A stretch of 57,534 nucleotides of DNA from Clostridia bacterium (GTDB lineage: Bacteria; Bacillota; Clostridia; Oscillospirales; Acutalibacteraceae): assembly GCA_017502085.1 (NCBI GenBank), contig JAFVVQ010000034.1:1-57534 (forward strand), read 5' to 3'. Within the stretch, counting starts at the first letter, position 1. The number at the start of each line of letters is the position of its first letter. Positions 47,651 through 56,449 of this stretch are shown one piece after another. The position numbers and the translations under genes were made by a program. A model generated the notes under the pieces. The model had not been told where the DNA came from and made no database searches. It saw only the letters and a list, made by a program, of their open reading frames with translations.

Positions 47651-47665
47651 CAAATTGGAATTTGT
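47651..47665 (-). promoter_or_regulatory. Candidate operator (near-palindrome), copy 1
   Basis: CAAATTGGAATTTGT, a near-palindrome, lies 72-86 bases before the GH71/99-like start. The same AAATTGGAATTTGT core occurs at 49251-49264 before the GH78 gene. On the minus strand a TAATAT-type -10 lies 16 bases downstream of the site end here and a TATAAT 17 bases downstream there. The rest of the gap 47580-47753 shows nothing else. Confidence 0.45.
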
Positions 47666-47753
47666 CTGTTTATTTATTATAAGAAAAGGCTCTGTTTTAA
47701 ATGTATCTTTTTTTGTGTGACATTTATTTGCCTTTATAAAACTTCTCCCCAGA

Positions 47754-49214
47754 TTATAACCCGTATTTTCGGATGAAATATGACGGTGTGCAGCTCCACG
47801 CGTGGCAGAGACTGTTTATCATTCTGTCCTCGTACGGTGAAAAATCAAGGTCATCGGGAATATATGCTTCCCAGAATGTATCGGCACCGAGTTCAAGCAT
47901 ACCGCCCCAGAATCTTTTCAGATATAATACCGCTTCATTCTCCAGACCAAGTTTTATCATAGCCTCTGTGACATAATGGCGCATATAAGGAGTAACGGGC
48001 TGTTTTGCCTTATCGTTGTCAAGGCAGTGTATCAGAAGGTTTTTGGCTTCTTCTCCGTTTATAACACCGCCCAATATCATCCATACCTGCGAATGCGCAC
48101 TGAACTGTCTGTTATCCGGATCGTTTATAAAAGCGTTTGTGTTTTCATCATAAAGATGTTTTTCAGAAGCGGAACGGACTGTTGAAAGAAGCGATGAATA
48201 TTTCTTGAAATCTTCGTCACCGATTGCTTTCAATAATTCTGAAAAACGTTCAAGAGTATAAAGATATACACCCTGCAAAGCCGTCAGCTTTTCGAGCCCC
48301 GGACACCAATCGATAAAAGCAAACCAACCGTCCTGATTTGTAACAATCATATTTTCATCAAGTATTGCTTCAAAGCTGTCAAGCTGTGATTTGCAGATTT
48401 GCAAAAGGTCGTTTACAACACCGATGTCTGTCGTATGTTCATAATAATCACATACGGAAACAACATATAAAAGTGCGTAGTCTGCTATATGTGCTTCACC
48501 CGAATGATAATAAGGTGTTTCATAAACAAATGACGGCAGAAATCCGAGATTATTACATTCACCTGCAGCAAAGAGATATAAACATCTTTTTACGATTTCA
48601 AGATTGTTGAATGTGTAATAATTTGTAAGTGCTTCAAGACGAAGGTCGCCAATCCAAAGACGGCGGTCACGCTTCGGACCGTCTTCAAAGAAGGTCTGCA
48701 TGCATTCTTTGAGAGTATTGGTTGAAACAACGTCAATTTTATTAAGCAAGGTATCATTTGTATCTGAAGATTTCAGAACGGATACGTCCGCACTTGTAGA
48801 AGCCCGGAAAGAAAAATCAAACAGTCTTATCGGTCTGTTGGCTTTTTCTACCGTTATTTTTATGTATCTGCAAGCGTATCTTCGGGGCATAGTTATATTC
48901 TGAGGATAATCGAGATTGATTGTTTCCTCCTGCAACCACGTTTTTGAAAGTACACCCTTATATTCAGAAAAATCATCATTGATTTCTCTTATATCTTCAC
49001 CAAATCTGATAATCAATCGAACGGGAGCATCAACAAAGACATCAACCTTATCGAAAGCGAATGAAAAATGTCCCACCGCGTGCTCACCAAGGTCAAGAAG
49101 AATGCTGTCACCGCTTTTTGCGTTGAATTCGGTTAAGTCGGGAGTGAGAACGGTAAAATTAAGTTCAGGATAATTTTCCTGAGCTTTGCTCAGAAAGTAA
49201 TTTTTGTCTTTCAT
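47754..49214 (-). CDS. GH78-like alpha-L-rhamnosidase family protein
   Basis: 486 residues, no signal peptide, shorter than full GH78 enzymes (usually 700-1000) because the extra N-terminal beta domains are reduced. N-terminal about 150 residues are a beta domain (ILLDLGEHAVGHFSFAF). The (alpha/alpha)6 barrel follows: FFEDGPKRDRRLWIGDLRLEAL matches the GH78 DGP-R-DR-W-GD motif carrying catalytic acids, then WFAFIDWCPGLEK. Near the end, GADTFWEAYIP and NSLCHAWSCTPSYF are the family's conserved aromatic and Glu region. Known: removal of terminal alpha-L-rhamnose. SD is not obvious (GAGAT). Preceded by TATAAT (49233-49238) and the operator at 49251. Confidence 0.82.
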   Translation of the reverse strand: MKDKNYFLSKAQENYPELNFTVLTPDLTEFNAKSGDSILLDLGEHAVGHFSFAFDKVDVFVDAPVRLIIRFGEDIREINDDFSEYKGVLSKTWLQEETINLDYPQNITMPRRYACRYIKITVEKANRPIRLFDFSFRASTSADVSVLKSSDTNDTLLNKIDVVSTNTLKECMQTFFEDGPKRDRRLWIGDLRLEALTNYYTFNNLEIVKRCLYLFAAGECNNLGFLPSFVYETPYYHSGEAHIADYALLYVVSVCDYYEHTTDIGVVNDLLQICKSQLDSFEAILDENMIVTNQDGWFAFIDWCPGLEKLTALQGVYLYTLERFSELLKAIGDEDFKKYSSLLSTVRSASEKHLYDENTNAFINDPDNRQFSAHSQVWMILGGVINGEEAKNLLIHCLDNDKAKQPVTPYMRHYVTEAMIKLGLENEAVLYLKRFWGGMLELGADTFWEAYIPDDLDFSPYEDRMINSLCHAWSCTPSYFIRKYGL

Positions 49215-49232
49215 AATAATCTCACTTTAAAA

Positions 49233-49264
49233 ATTATAGTTTTGTTTGATAAATTGGAATTTGT
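49233..49264 (-). promoter_or_regulatory. Candidate promoter and operator of GH78, copy 2
   Basis: AAATTGGAATTTGT (49251-49264) overlaps the expected -35 position; TATAAT on the minus strand at 49233-49238. It shares the core and nearly the same spacing with 47651-47665. Confidence 0.45.
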
Positions 49265-49271
49265 TTAACTG

Positions 49272-49943
49272 TTACCAAACAAACGGAATCAATCGGTATC
49301 TGACTTTTTGCTTATACTCACGGTAGCCGTCAAGTTCTTTTTCGAGGAATTTTTCTTCGCCTTTAATTCTTTTTGCAATAATAAAGGGATATGAAAGAAA
49401 AATTATAAAAGAATATATTGAACCCAATACAAGCGGCATTGATAAAAATAAAAGTAACGTTACGCTGTACATGGGATGTCTGACAATACCGTATAAACCC
49501 GTATCAATAACCTTTTGATTTTCCTGCACTTCAATGGTACGGCTGAGATACGTGTTTTCTCTGAGCACTTCGGCATAAAGGATGTATGCCGCAAGAAAAA
49601 CAATCGCGGCACCGATTACAACGCCTTTCGGCAGTGTGAGCCACCCAAAACGAAAATCCAGGCCCGCAACAATGAAACCTGCAAGGAACATAAGACCGCT
49701 CAATTTTATAACAGTGCTTTGTTCCCGTTGCTTTTCTTTTGCATCCAGTCTCTTTTTTAACAGATCGGGATTTTTGAACATCATCACAATCCCCGCCAAA
49801 AACATCGGTACAAATAAAATTCCCATAAACAGCCATCCGTTAAAGAATGATAAAGTACCTGCAGGCAGAAATATTAATAACCCAATCAAAATAAATCCGA
49901 ATAAAAATTTAGTTATCGCTTGAATAAACAACTTTATTGTCAT
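49272..49943 (-). CDS. Isoprenylcysteine carboxyl methyltransferase/PEMT-type membrane protein
   Basis: 223 residues from ATG 49943 (SD GGAG eight bases before). About five membrane helices. The C-terminal active region has DTGLYGIVRHPMYSVTLLL and EEKFLEKELDGYREYKQKVRYRLIPF, the conserved SAM- and lipid-site signature of ICMT/PEMT-like proteins. In bacteria without prenylated proteins such enzymes methylate lipids or unknown targets. It is sandwiched between GH5 and GH78 and seems out of place metabolically; co-transcription with GH5 is likely (42-base gap). Confidence 0.88.
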   Translation of the reverse strand: MTIKLFIQAITKFLFGFILIGLLIFLPAGTLSFFNGWLFMGILFVPMFLAGIVMMFKNPDLLKKRLDAKEKQREQSTVIKLSGLMFLAGFIVAGLDFRFGWLTLPKGVVIGAAIVFLAAYILYAEVLRENTYLSRTIEVQENQKVIDTGLYGIVRHPMYSVTLLLFLSMPLVLGSIYSFIIFLSYPFIIAKRIKGEEKFLEKELDGYREYKQKVRYRLIPFVW

Positions 49944-49985
49944 GACGATTCTCCGTAAACTTCTTGTCAAAATGAATGTTAATGA

Positions 49986-51131
49986 TTATCCTTTTGCGTA
50001 TTCGGAAAGCAATGCGTGATCATTCATCGGTTTGCAGCAAATTTCTGTTCTGACCAATGACCATTTGCGTTCGATTTCAGTCGCAGAGTCATTATTTATA
50101 TCAACAACGTTATCGGGGTCATCCGAGCCCATCATAAACCATTGGCTCGTTTTTCCCTCGGCGCAATGCCCTTTGTATGTCCACGTCTGCCAGTTGAATG
50201 AACATTCGTTGAAAAGCTTCAGTATGTACTCCCAATCCGCAGTTCCGCGGCAGGGGGAAAACTCACCCACAAGCACGGGTACATTGAAGCTTTTGCTTGC
50301 GTGGTGCAGGGTAACTTTCTTGAAGCTGTCATTTGAATCGTCATAATAGTGATACTGATACATAACGTTTTCCCATCCTCGCTCTGACGGATGCGGTATG
50401 TCGTCGGGTGTCCAGATAGCTTCAAGCGTTATGATGTGATCAGGGTCAACTGCTCTGACCGCATTGTAAAGCAGAGAATAAACGTCGTGATACTTGCTGT
50501 TGACTTTATCTTCACCCTCATAATCACACATCGGCTCGTTCATCAGATCGTAGGCGGCAACAGTTCCGTTGCCTGCAAAATGACGGGCGATTTCGCTCCA
50601 TAATTCACAGGCAAGATAACGGAAACGGGCGCCCTCTTCGGTTTCATCGTAGAGTATGCAGTGATTCACACGGCAGCAGTGGTGAGCGATGCTCTGATGA
50701 CCGGGTACACCGTGCATATCGAGAATGACATACATTCCTCTTTTTCCGCATTCTTCAACAACCCAGTCAAGGCGTGAAAAATCGATTTCTCCGTTTTCCT
50801 TGCGTTTCCAGGTGCCGTTATCATCCGTCTGAAAATTGCGGTACCAGAACGGCACACGCACACAGGTGAAACCGAGCGACTGAAGATAGTCGAGGTCGTA
50901 TACAGTGATATAGTTATCCTCGCGGATTTTTATGAGTCGGTCAGCTTCTTCCTTGCCGAAACGTCTTTCGAGTGCGGTTACGATATCCCACTGAGCTTCT
51001 CCGCCTTTGAAAAATCCCTGCCATAATTCATCGAGTAACCAACCGCCGAGATTTGTTCCGCGAAGAAAAACTTGTTTTCCTTCGGCGTTGATGATTTTTT
51101 CGCCGTCACAATGCAGCATACTCAGACTCAT
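49986..51131 (-). CDS. Family 5 glycoside hydrolase
   Basis: 381 residues from ATG 51131 (SD AAGGAAG nine bases before; GTG three codons upstream is less likely). No signal peptide. GH5 barrel: FLRGTNLGGWLL at the N-terminus, VRVPFWYRNF, DMHGVPGHQ, the acid/base Glu199 in YDLMNEP, HYYDDS and nucleophile Glu290 in VGEFSP; WTYKGH near the end. The N-terminal GTNLGGWL and LDMHG patterns resemble exo-beta-1,3-glucanase-type GH5 members. It is likely intracellular. Lies 93 bases after GH36 on the same strand. Confidence 0.9.
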   Translation of the reverse strand: MSLSMLHCDGEKIINAEGKQVFLRGTNLGGWLLDELWQGFFKGGEAQWDIVTALERRFGKEEADRLIKIREDNYITVYDLDYLQSLGFTCVRVPFWYRNFQTDDNGTWKRKENGEIDFSRLDWVVEECGKRGMYVILDMHGVPGHQSIAHHCCRVNHCILYDETEEGARFRYLACELWSEIARHFAGNGTVAAYDLMNEPMCDYEGEDKVNSKYHDVYSLLYNAVRAVDPDHIITLEAIWTPDDIPHPSERGWENVMYQYHYYDDSNDSFKKVTLHHASKSFNVPVLVGEFSPCRGTADWEYILKLFNECSFNWQTWTYKGHCAEGKTSQWFMMGSDDPDNVVDINNDSATEIERKWSLVRTEICCKPMNDHALLSEYAKG

Positions 51132-51223
51132 ATCACACACTTCCTTTTAATTTTGAAATTGAAAATAATAATCGTTTGATGATTTCATCATACCGCGGTG
51201 AGCCTTGGGGCATACCGAACGGT

Positions 51224-53284
51224 TTATTCCGAAATACCGTATACCATAATTACGGCTTTGGGTGTTTCGCTTATTGTGAGTTCAACGCCTTCAGTCATAA
51301 GCTGTCTGCCTGTGTATTTTGTTCTGATTTCGGGTGAATCGTAGTCATAAACTTCATAAACGGCATCTGCAACAAGACCGTTGAGGCGCAAAAGATATGA
51401 TGATTCGCTTACGTTTTCACGCTTGTAAATAAGAGCCATACCGTTTTTGGCATCGGTATCGAACTGCATTGCGAGATATTTTGAGGTGTCGAGACCGCCG
51501 TAGGTGAGAGGATAGTAGTTGCCGTTCATATGCGGTCTGATATCCAAATATCCGAGACGCTGCGTGCAGGGCAGGATGTTTGTGCGGTCAGCATATTCGC
51601 CGTCGATATATGCGCAGGTGCCCGTGTAAGGAAGCCAGAAAGAAATTCCGTATGTCTGTGCCTGGGTAGCCTGAAGGATGTCGGGATTTGAATTGCCGTT
51701 TTCGTCCATACAGTTATAGTCGGTTCGCCAGAGGGGAATGCTTCTTCGGCTCATCTCGATGTCGAGACGTTTTCCGCCTGAACAGCAGTTGTCAATTCTC
51801 ATATCGGGAATTTCGAGCAAGGTATCAAGAAAACGGTAGAAGTTTGTTACGTAGTGGTTTTCGGTTATGCCTTTTCTGCCGTTTTCCCAACGCTTGTCGG
51901 CTTCCTGCCAATAGGAAAGGTGAGAAAGTGCACAGTCGATTCTGTAAAAGTTTACGCCGTTCTCTTCGATTGATTCGAGCGCAAGATTCGTTATGTATTC
52001 GAGACAGTCATCGTTTGCCAGATTAACAAGGTGACGCGAATCGTCATCGCTTTCGACAAGCCAGCCCTCGTGTTTGATACATTCGTTGTATACGTTCGTA
52101 CCCGTGCAGCAGCGTTCAACCTCATACCACTGAAGCCAGCCTATGCCTTTTTCGTTTGCGGCATCGGAAACGACTTTGAAGCCCTGATTGAATTTTGCGG
52201 GGTCGGGATACCAGTTGCCGACACTGTTGTACCAGCCGTTGTTCATCGGGAACCAGATAGCATCAATCCAATAGTAATCAACCGCGTCGGTGAACCATTC
52301 GGGCAGAGTAGCTATGTTTGCAAGGAGCGAATCGATAGTGGACTCGGGGAATTCCAGACCGATGCCCGAACTTGTGACCTGAGCGGTGTTTTCGGGATAA
52401 ACACATTCTTTTGTGAAATTGCGGAATGCATTGAATCCCTTGAGCGCACTCTGTGAATTATAGAATGTCAGGCTGACGAGAGGAGAACGGATTTCTTCAT
52501 CGGGCTCAAGCCAACCTTTGAGATTTTCCTGCTTTGCTTTGAGTTTTGTGCCGTTGAGGGTCTGTGCAAGTGAAACAAACCACTGACCCGACCAGCCTAC
52601 GGCAACAGCCGTGCCGCCGTCTTCGCCGAGAAGATTGAAATAGGGGAGGAACGATTCGGTTCTTCCGCCGTTTGCGCTGAATTTCATCGGCAGAACGCTG
52701 ACGGGTGCCATGAGAAGCTCAAAATCATCTGCGGCGGGTTCGGAACCCTTGTTAAAATATGCCTGTGTTTTTTTGCCTGTGGGCAGAATACAGTCTGCCG
52801 CATAAAAATCGGAAACGACGGGAGAGTTTTCGTCTGCGGTATTTCTGATAAATACAGTCCAATCGCAGGAGGCGAATTCTTCATAGATTGTTGCTTCAAC
52901 GGTTGCGACTATGCCGCTTTCTTTATGAGTGAGATTGATATACGCGGTTTTGCCGCCGCGATAAACCTCGTTGACTTCGCTTTCTTTTCCGATTGAAATA
53001 TCCCAGTTCTTTGTATCGCGGTCAAATTTCTTGCCGCCGATTGAAAAAGTATAAGCGGGATTTTCGGCAGTGAGAATGTTTTGGTTATACCAGTTGCGGC
53101 AATTCTGCTTTTCTTCCGCAGTGACTGCGTATTCAGCGGCATCCAGCGGTTCAAAAGAAATTTCCGAAGTTGCCGCTATATCGTATGCCGCACGGTCAAC
53201 CCAGAATTTGAAGTTTGAATCCTGAACCGAGAAAGATGCAATCACAAAAAGCAATGCCTGAATGAGTGAAATAACTGTACGCAT
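51224..53284 (-). CDS. Secreted GH36-like alpha-galactosidase
   Basis: 686 residues. Signal peptide 1-20 (ISLIQALLFVIASFSV) without a clear anchor; secretion expected. N-terminal beta-sandwich (about 30-300), then a barrel. Nucleophile Asp450 in FYRIDCALSH; acid/base Asp522 in WRTDYNC; the CCSGGKRLD stretch (500-508) is the GH36/GH27 galactose-binding signature; the C-terminal all-beta domain ends PKAVIMVYG. SD AAAGGAG. Known: releases terminal alpha-galactose or alpha-N-acetylgalactosamine. First gene of the minus-strand GH run. Confidence 0.88.
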   Translation of the reverse strand: MRTVISLIQALLFVIASFSVQDSNFKFWVDRAAYDIAATSEISFEPLDAAEYAVTAEEKQNCRNWYNQNILTAENPAYTFSIGGKKFDRDTKNWDISIGKESEVNEVYRGGKTAYINLTHKESGIVATVEATIYEEFASCDWTVFIRNTADENSPVVSDFYAADCILPTGKKTQAYFNKGSEPAADDFELLMAPVSVLPMKFSANGGRTESFLPYFNLLGEDGGTAVAVGWSGQWFVSLAQTLNGTKLKAKQENLKGWLEPDEEIRSPLVSLTFYNSQSALKGFNAFRNFTKECVYPENTAQVTSSGIGLEFPESTIDSLLANIATLPEWFTDAVDYYWIDAIWFPMNNGWYNSVGNWYPDPAKFNQGFKVVSDAANEKGIGWLQWYEVERCCTGTNVYNECIKHEGWLVESDDDSRHLVNLANDDCLEYITNLALESIEENGVNFYRIDCALSHLSYWQEADKRWENGRKGITENHYVTNFYRFLDTLLEIPDMRIDNCCSGGKRLDIEMSRRSIPLWRTDYNCMDENGNSNPDILQATQAQTYGISFWLPYTGTCAYIDGEYADRTNILPCTQRLGYLDIRPHMNGNYYPLTYGGLDTSKYLAMQFDTDAKNGMALIYKRENVSESSYLLRLNGLVADAVYEVYDYDSPEIRTKYTGRQLMTEGVELTISETPKAVIMVYGISE

Positions 53285-53320
53285 TGAATCGGTCTCCTTT
53301 GTCGGGTTTGAAATAATGAA

Positions 53321-53349
53321 ATTTTAACACATTATTTAAAAATATTCAA
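53321..53349 (-). promoter_or_regulatory. Promoter of GH36
   Basis: Minus strand TTGAAT (53344-53349), 17-base spacer, TAAAAT (53321-53326). Closely resembles the promoters at 57315 and 53452, including TGTGTTA or ATGTTA ahead of the -10. Confidence 0.75.
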
Positions 53350-53451
53350 CTGTTATAACGGTGTTGAACCCTGACAGATGCATCGGATTCAGTTGTATCG
53401 GTGAATATATTCACTTTTTGCCGAATTTATTGCGTAAATCTGCATAACGGC

Positions 53452-53480
53452 TTGAAAATATTTCAATTAAATGTTAAATT
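53452..53480 (+). promoter_or_regulatory. Promoter of the alkaline-phosphatase-superfamily gene
   Basis: TTGAAA (53452-53457), 17-base spacer, TAAATT (53475-53480). Divergent from the GH36 promoter. Confidence 0.65.
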
Positions 53481-53522
53481 TATTACAGCAAGGTCAAAAA
53501 ATCCGTTTTGGGAGGAAGTAAG

Positions 53523-54509
53523 ATGAAAAACAAAAAGAAAGCAATTATTGTTATCGTATGTCTCGCGGTTGTTCTCGGTATAGTCGCCGCCGCTCTGACA
53601 TTTTATTTCACAAACTTACACAACGATGAAAACGATACCGAAGAATTCTTCAGGCAGAACGTTGCGTCGGTGAATTATGATAACACCGTCGAAACCGCAT
53701 ATCCTCAGACCGACCTTTACGGAATTATTGAAAACCACTTCAAATCCGCTCTTCCCGAGGGAAAAACCGAGAAAAAAGTTGCGGTTATCGGTTATGACGG
53801 ATGCCGTGCGGATATTCTCGCAGAGAAAAAAGAAAACGGTGCCGTCGGCTATCTTCTCGCTAACGGCGCATCCTGTAATCTCACCTATTGCGGCGGTGTG
53901 AATTATCCCGCAAAGAATACTCAGGATACCTCGACGGCTCCCGGCTGGTGTTCAATCCTGACGGGCGTGTGGGCTGATACTCACGGCATAAAGGGTAATG
54001 GCATAGTCAAAGAGGTTGAACCCAAAACGCTTGTGACGAGCCTTGTTGAAGACGGTACCATCGACAGTTCCGTATTTATCACAAAGTGGAAGGGTCATTT
54101 CACAAAAAATAATTCAACGTATCGTGATGAAAAAGCACACTGTGAAGAAAACGGTATTGCAGCTGATTTTGTGCTTCGTGACGGTCTTGAAGACGTTCAT
54201 ACGGGTGCCATGGAAGAAATCGGGAAAGCCGATTGCGCTGATTTTGTGTTTATCATTTATGAAGATACCGACTCTGCGGGACACAATACCGGTTTTTCCT
54301 TCAACAACCCTGCATACAAAGAAGGCTTCGGCACGGAAGATGCTTACGGTTACGAAGTTATCAGGTCTATCGAAGCAAGAGAAACCTACGAAACAGAGGA
54401 TTGGCTTATCATCGTAACGTCTGACCACGGCGGAATCGGTGATGCTCACGGCGGTGCAAGCATTCAGGAAAGAATGACCTTTGTCGTTATGAACAAGGAA
54501 TGGAACTGA
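53523..54509 (+). CDS. Membrane-anchored alkaline phosphatase/phosphodiesterase superfamily protein
   Basis: 328 residues from ATG 53523 (SD GGGAGG eight bases before). A basic N-terminus is followed by one helix (IIVIVCLAVVLGIVAAALTFYF) without a clear cleavage site, so it is a membrane-anchored ectoenzyme. Superfamily motifs: VIGYDGCRADIL (first metal Asp), DTSTAPGWCSILTGVWADTHG (nucleophile Thr/Ser region), YEDTDSAGHNTGF (Asp and His metal ligands) and VTSDHGGIGDAHGG (Asp-His and His). The size is at the small end, like type I phosphodiesterase/nucleotide pyrophosphatase-like proteins. Substrate unknown. Confidence 0.87.
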   Translation: MKNKKKAIIVIVCLAVVLGIVAAALTFYFTNLHNDENDTEEFFRQNVASVNYDNTVETAYPQTDLYGIIENHFKSALPEGKTEKKVAVIGYDGCRADILAEKKENGAVGYLLANGASCNLTYCGGVNYPAKNTQDTSTAPGWCSILTGVWADTHGIKGNGIVKEVEPKTLVTSLVEDGTIDSSVFITKWKGHFTKNNSTYRDEKAHCEENGIAADFVLRDGLEDVHTGAMEEIGKADCADFVFIIYEDTDSAGHNTGFSFNNPAYKEGFGTEDAYGYEVIRSIEARETYETEDWLIIVTSDHGGIGDAHGGASIQERMTFVVMNKEWN

Positions 54510-54560
54510 ATTATGTCTGAGGACTTCGTAAACGGAGCCTGAAAACCGATATAAAACACA

Positions 54561-54590
54561 AAGAGTCTGCGATAACCGCAGACTCTTTTT
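54561..54590. terminator. Intrinsic terminator between convergent genes
   Basis: AGAGTCTGCG (54562-54571) pairs with CGCAGACTCT (54577-54586), followed by five T. It ends the phosphatase gene and lies 15 bases from the GH127 stop. Confidence 0.88.
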
Positions 54591-54604
54591 CTTGTGGGAA
54601 TGAT

Positions 54605-56431
54605 TCAGTTTTTTACGGGAATCCAGACGAGCATATCGGTTTCTCCTCTGTTTTCCATGGCGTAATAAGGGATGAAATTTATTTTTCTCGGCTCGTATTT
54701 TACCGAATCAATGTCGGAATAAAGGCTTCCGCTGTCAACCTTTGCACAGCCGTCAGCCGCAATCACGGGCAGACCGAAGAAGGAATCCTGCTTCACCTCA
54801 AAAACGGTATCGGTATTAACCGAAAGACTGAATATATCGCCTTCGTTGTCGACACCTTCAATGCAATAAACAACGGGTCCCAGCATAAGCGCCGTTTTCC
54901 CTGCGTTTTCGTGAACGGAGGGGGAGGATACGACGAAGCGGGGAGAAATATTGAAATCAAGGTCGATAACTTCCGTTGCATCGAAATAAGCATAGCCGTT
55001 TTCCATGCTGTAAGGAGCGGAAGCGTCGAATTTTTTGCACCAGGAGGGAACACGGACAGCTATTTTTCGGTAATTGCCGTTGACGGTCAGCCTGACCTTG
55101 CCGCAAGAGGGGTAAAGGGTGGTCTGACTGATTTTCTTATCCTCAAATTCGGTCGAACTGTTCATATAGTGGTGAACATAAAGAGTGCCGTTATCCTCCG
55201 TATAAAGGAAATTGCCTATTGAATTGACGTAACGCAGAATATTCGGAGGACAGCAGGAACAGTCGAAAACTCTGACTCTTTGTGTAATCGGGTAACGTTC
55301 TTTATCTTTGGTTGCAGTGTTTTTATCGTGGTTGGAGAGGTCGATGGTCAACGGATTTTCGTAGAAGAATTCATCGCCCTTTATCGAAACACCCGAGATA
55401 CTGCCGTTATACATTGCCTGTTCCGCAACGTCAGCGTAAAGTCCCAGCGGTCTGATTGCCGACATTCTTTGGCAGAAAAGCGAAAGTGCAAGTGTGGCAC
55501 ACGTCTCCGTGTAAGCGTGTTCGTTTTTGAGGTCATAGTCAACGGTGAATGCTTCTCCGATGTGGGAAGAACCGATTCCGCCCGTTATATACATACGCTT
55601 TTCGGCAACGTTATGCAGAATTTTGTCACAAGCCCCGAAAAGAGCTTCGTCGTTGCATTCAAGTGCAAGATCAGCCATTGCCATATATAAATACATTGCA
55701 CGTACGGAGTGACCTTCGGCAGTTGTCTGTTCACGTACGGGGAGATGGTCCTGAGGATAACGCTCGGTCATCCAGTCGCAACGGCAGAAATTATCGGTTT
55801 CGTTGTTTCCTCGGCTGTTGATGAAGAATTCTGAAAGCTCAAGATATTTCCGCTTGCCCGTCAGACGGTAAAGTCTGACCAGTGCCAGCTCTATCTCTTC
55901 GTGACCCGGAGTAACAAATCCTGCGGTTTTTTCCTCGACAAAAAGTTTTATAACCAGATCAACATATCTTTCAACCAGACCGAGAAGTTTGTCTTTTTTT
56001 GTGGCGTGGTAATAGGCAACCGCCGCTTCGATAAGGTGACCGAGGCAGTAAAGCTCGTGGTGGTCTCTGACCGTGAAACGCTTGTCCGTATCGTAGACGT
56101 TATAGTATGCATTGTAATAGCCGTTTTCAAGCTGACTGTTACACATCATATCGACAAGTCCGTCGATTTTATCTTCAAATTCTTCGTTTTTTTCATACTC
56201 AAGAGCGTATGCGGCGCCTTCGATCCATTTGGCGGCATCGGAGTCCCAGAAAATATGAGGTTTCCAGCCTTCTCTTTCGTGCTGTTCACGGTCGCATTTC
56301 ATCGCCTCAAAGCGTTTTGTTTCCTTAAATCTGTCATAAACCGCATCGACGGTCACTTCTCTGGATGTTTTTTGTTTTTCGCCCCAGAAACCGCCTTCGA
56401 TTCTTGTGTGATAAAAAGGTATCTGTTTCAT
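54605..56431 (-). CDS. GH127 beta-L-arabinofuranosidase-like protein (DUF1680)
   Basis: 608 residues, intracellular. Starts FYHTRIEGGFWGEKQKTSRE, a family signature. The (alpha/alpha)6 barrel has HHELYCLGHLIEAAVAYY and TGGIGSSHIGEAF. Zinc and catalytic residues: Glu309 and Cys311 in AYTETCA, Cys393 and Cys394 in CSCCPPN, where the first Cys of the pair is the nucleophile in the characterised enzyme. The C-terminal beta-sandwich ends NFIPYYAMENR. SD GGAGG. Known: removes beta-L-arabinofuranose from hydroxyproline-linked arabinans. Follows the TrmH-like gene by 18 bases, so co-transcribed. Confidence 0.92.
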   Translation of the reverse strand: MKQIPFYHTRIEGGFWGEKQKTSREVTVDAVYDRFKETKRFEAMKCDREQHEREGWKPHIFWDSDAAKWIEGAAYALEYEKNEEFEDKIDGLVDMMCNSQLENGYYNAYYNVYDTDKRFTVRDHHELYCLGHLIEAAVAYYHATKKDKLLGLVERYVDLVIKLFVEEKTAGFVTPGHEEIELALVRLYRLTGKRKYLELSEFFINSRGNNETDNFCRCDWMTERYPQDHLPVREQTTAEGHSVRAMYLYMAMADLALECNDEALFGACDKILHNVAEKRMYITGGIGSSHIGEAFTVDYDLKNEHAYTETCATLALSLFCQRMSAIRPLGLYADVAEQAMYNGSISGVSIKGDEFFYENPLTIDLSNHDKNTATKDKERYPITQRVRVFDCSCCPPNILRYVNSIGNFLYTEDNGTLYVHHYMNSSTEFEDKKISQTTLYPSCGKVRLTVNGNYRKIAVRVPSWCKKFDASAPYSMENGYAYFDATEVIDLDFNISPRFVVSSPSVHENAGKTALMLGPVVYCIEGVDNEGDIFSLSVNTDTVFEVKQDSFFGLPVIAADGCAKVDSGSLYSDIDSVKYEPRKINFIPYYAMENRGETDMLVWIPVKN

Positions 56432-56449
56432 AACTTCCTCCGTTTTTTG

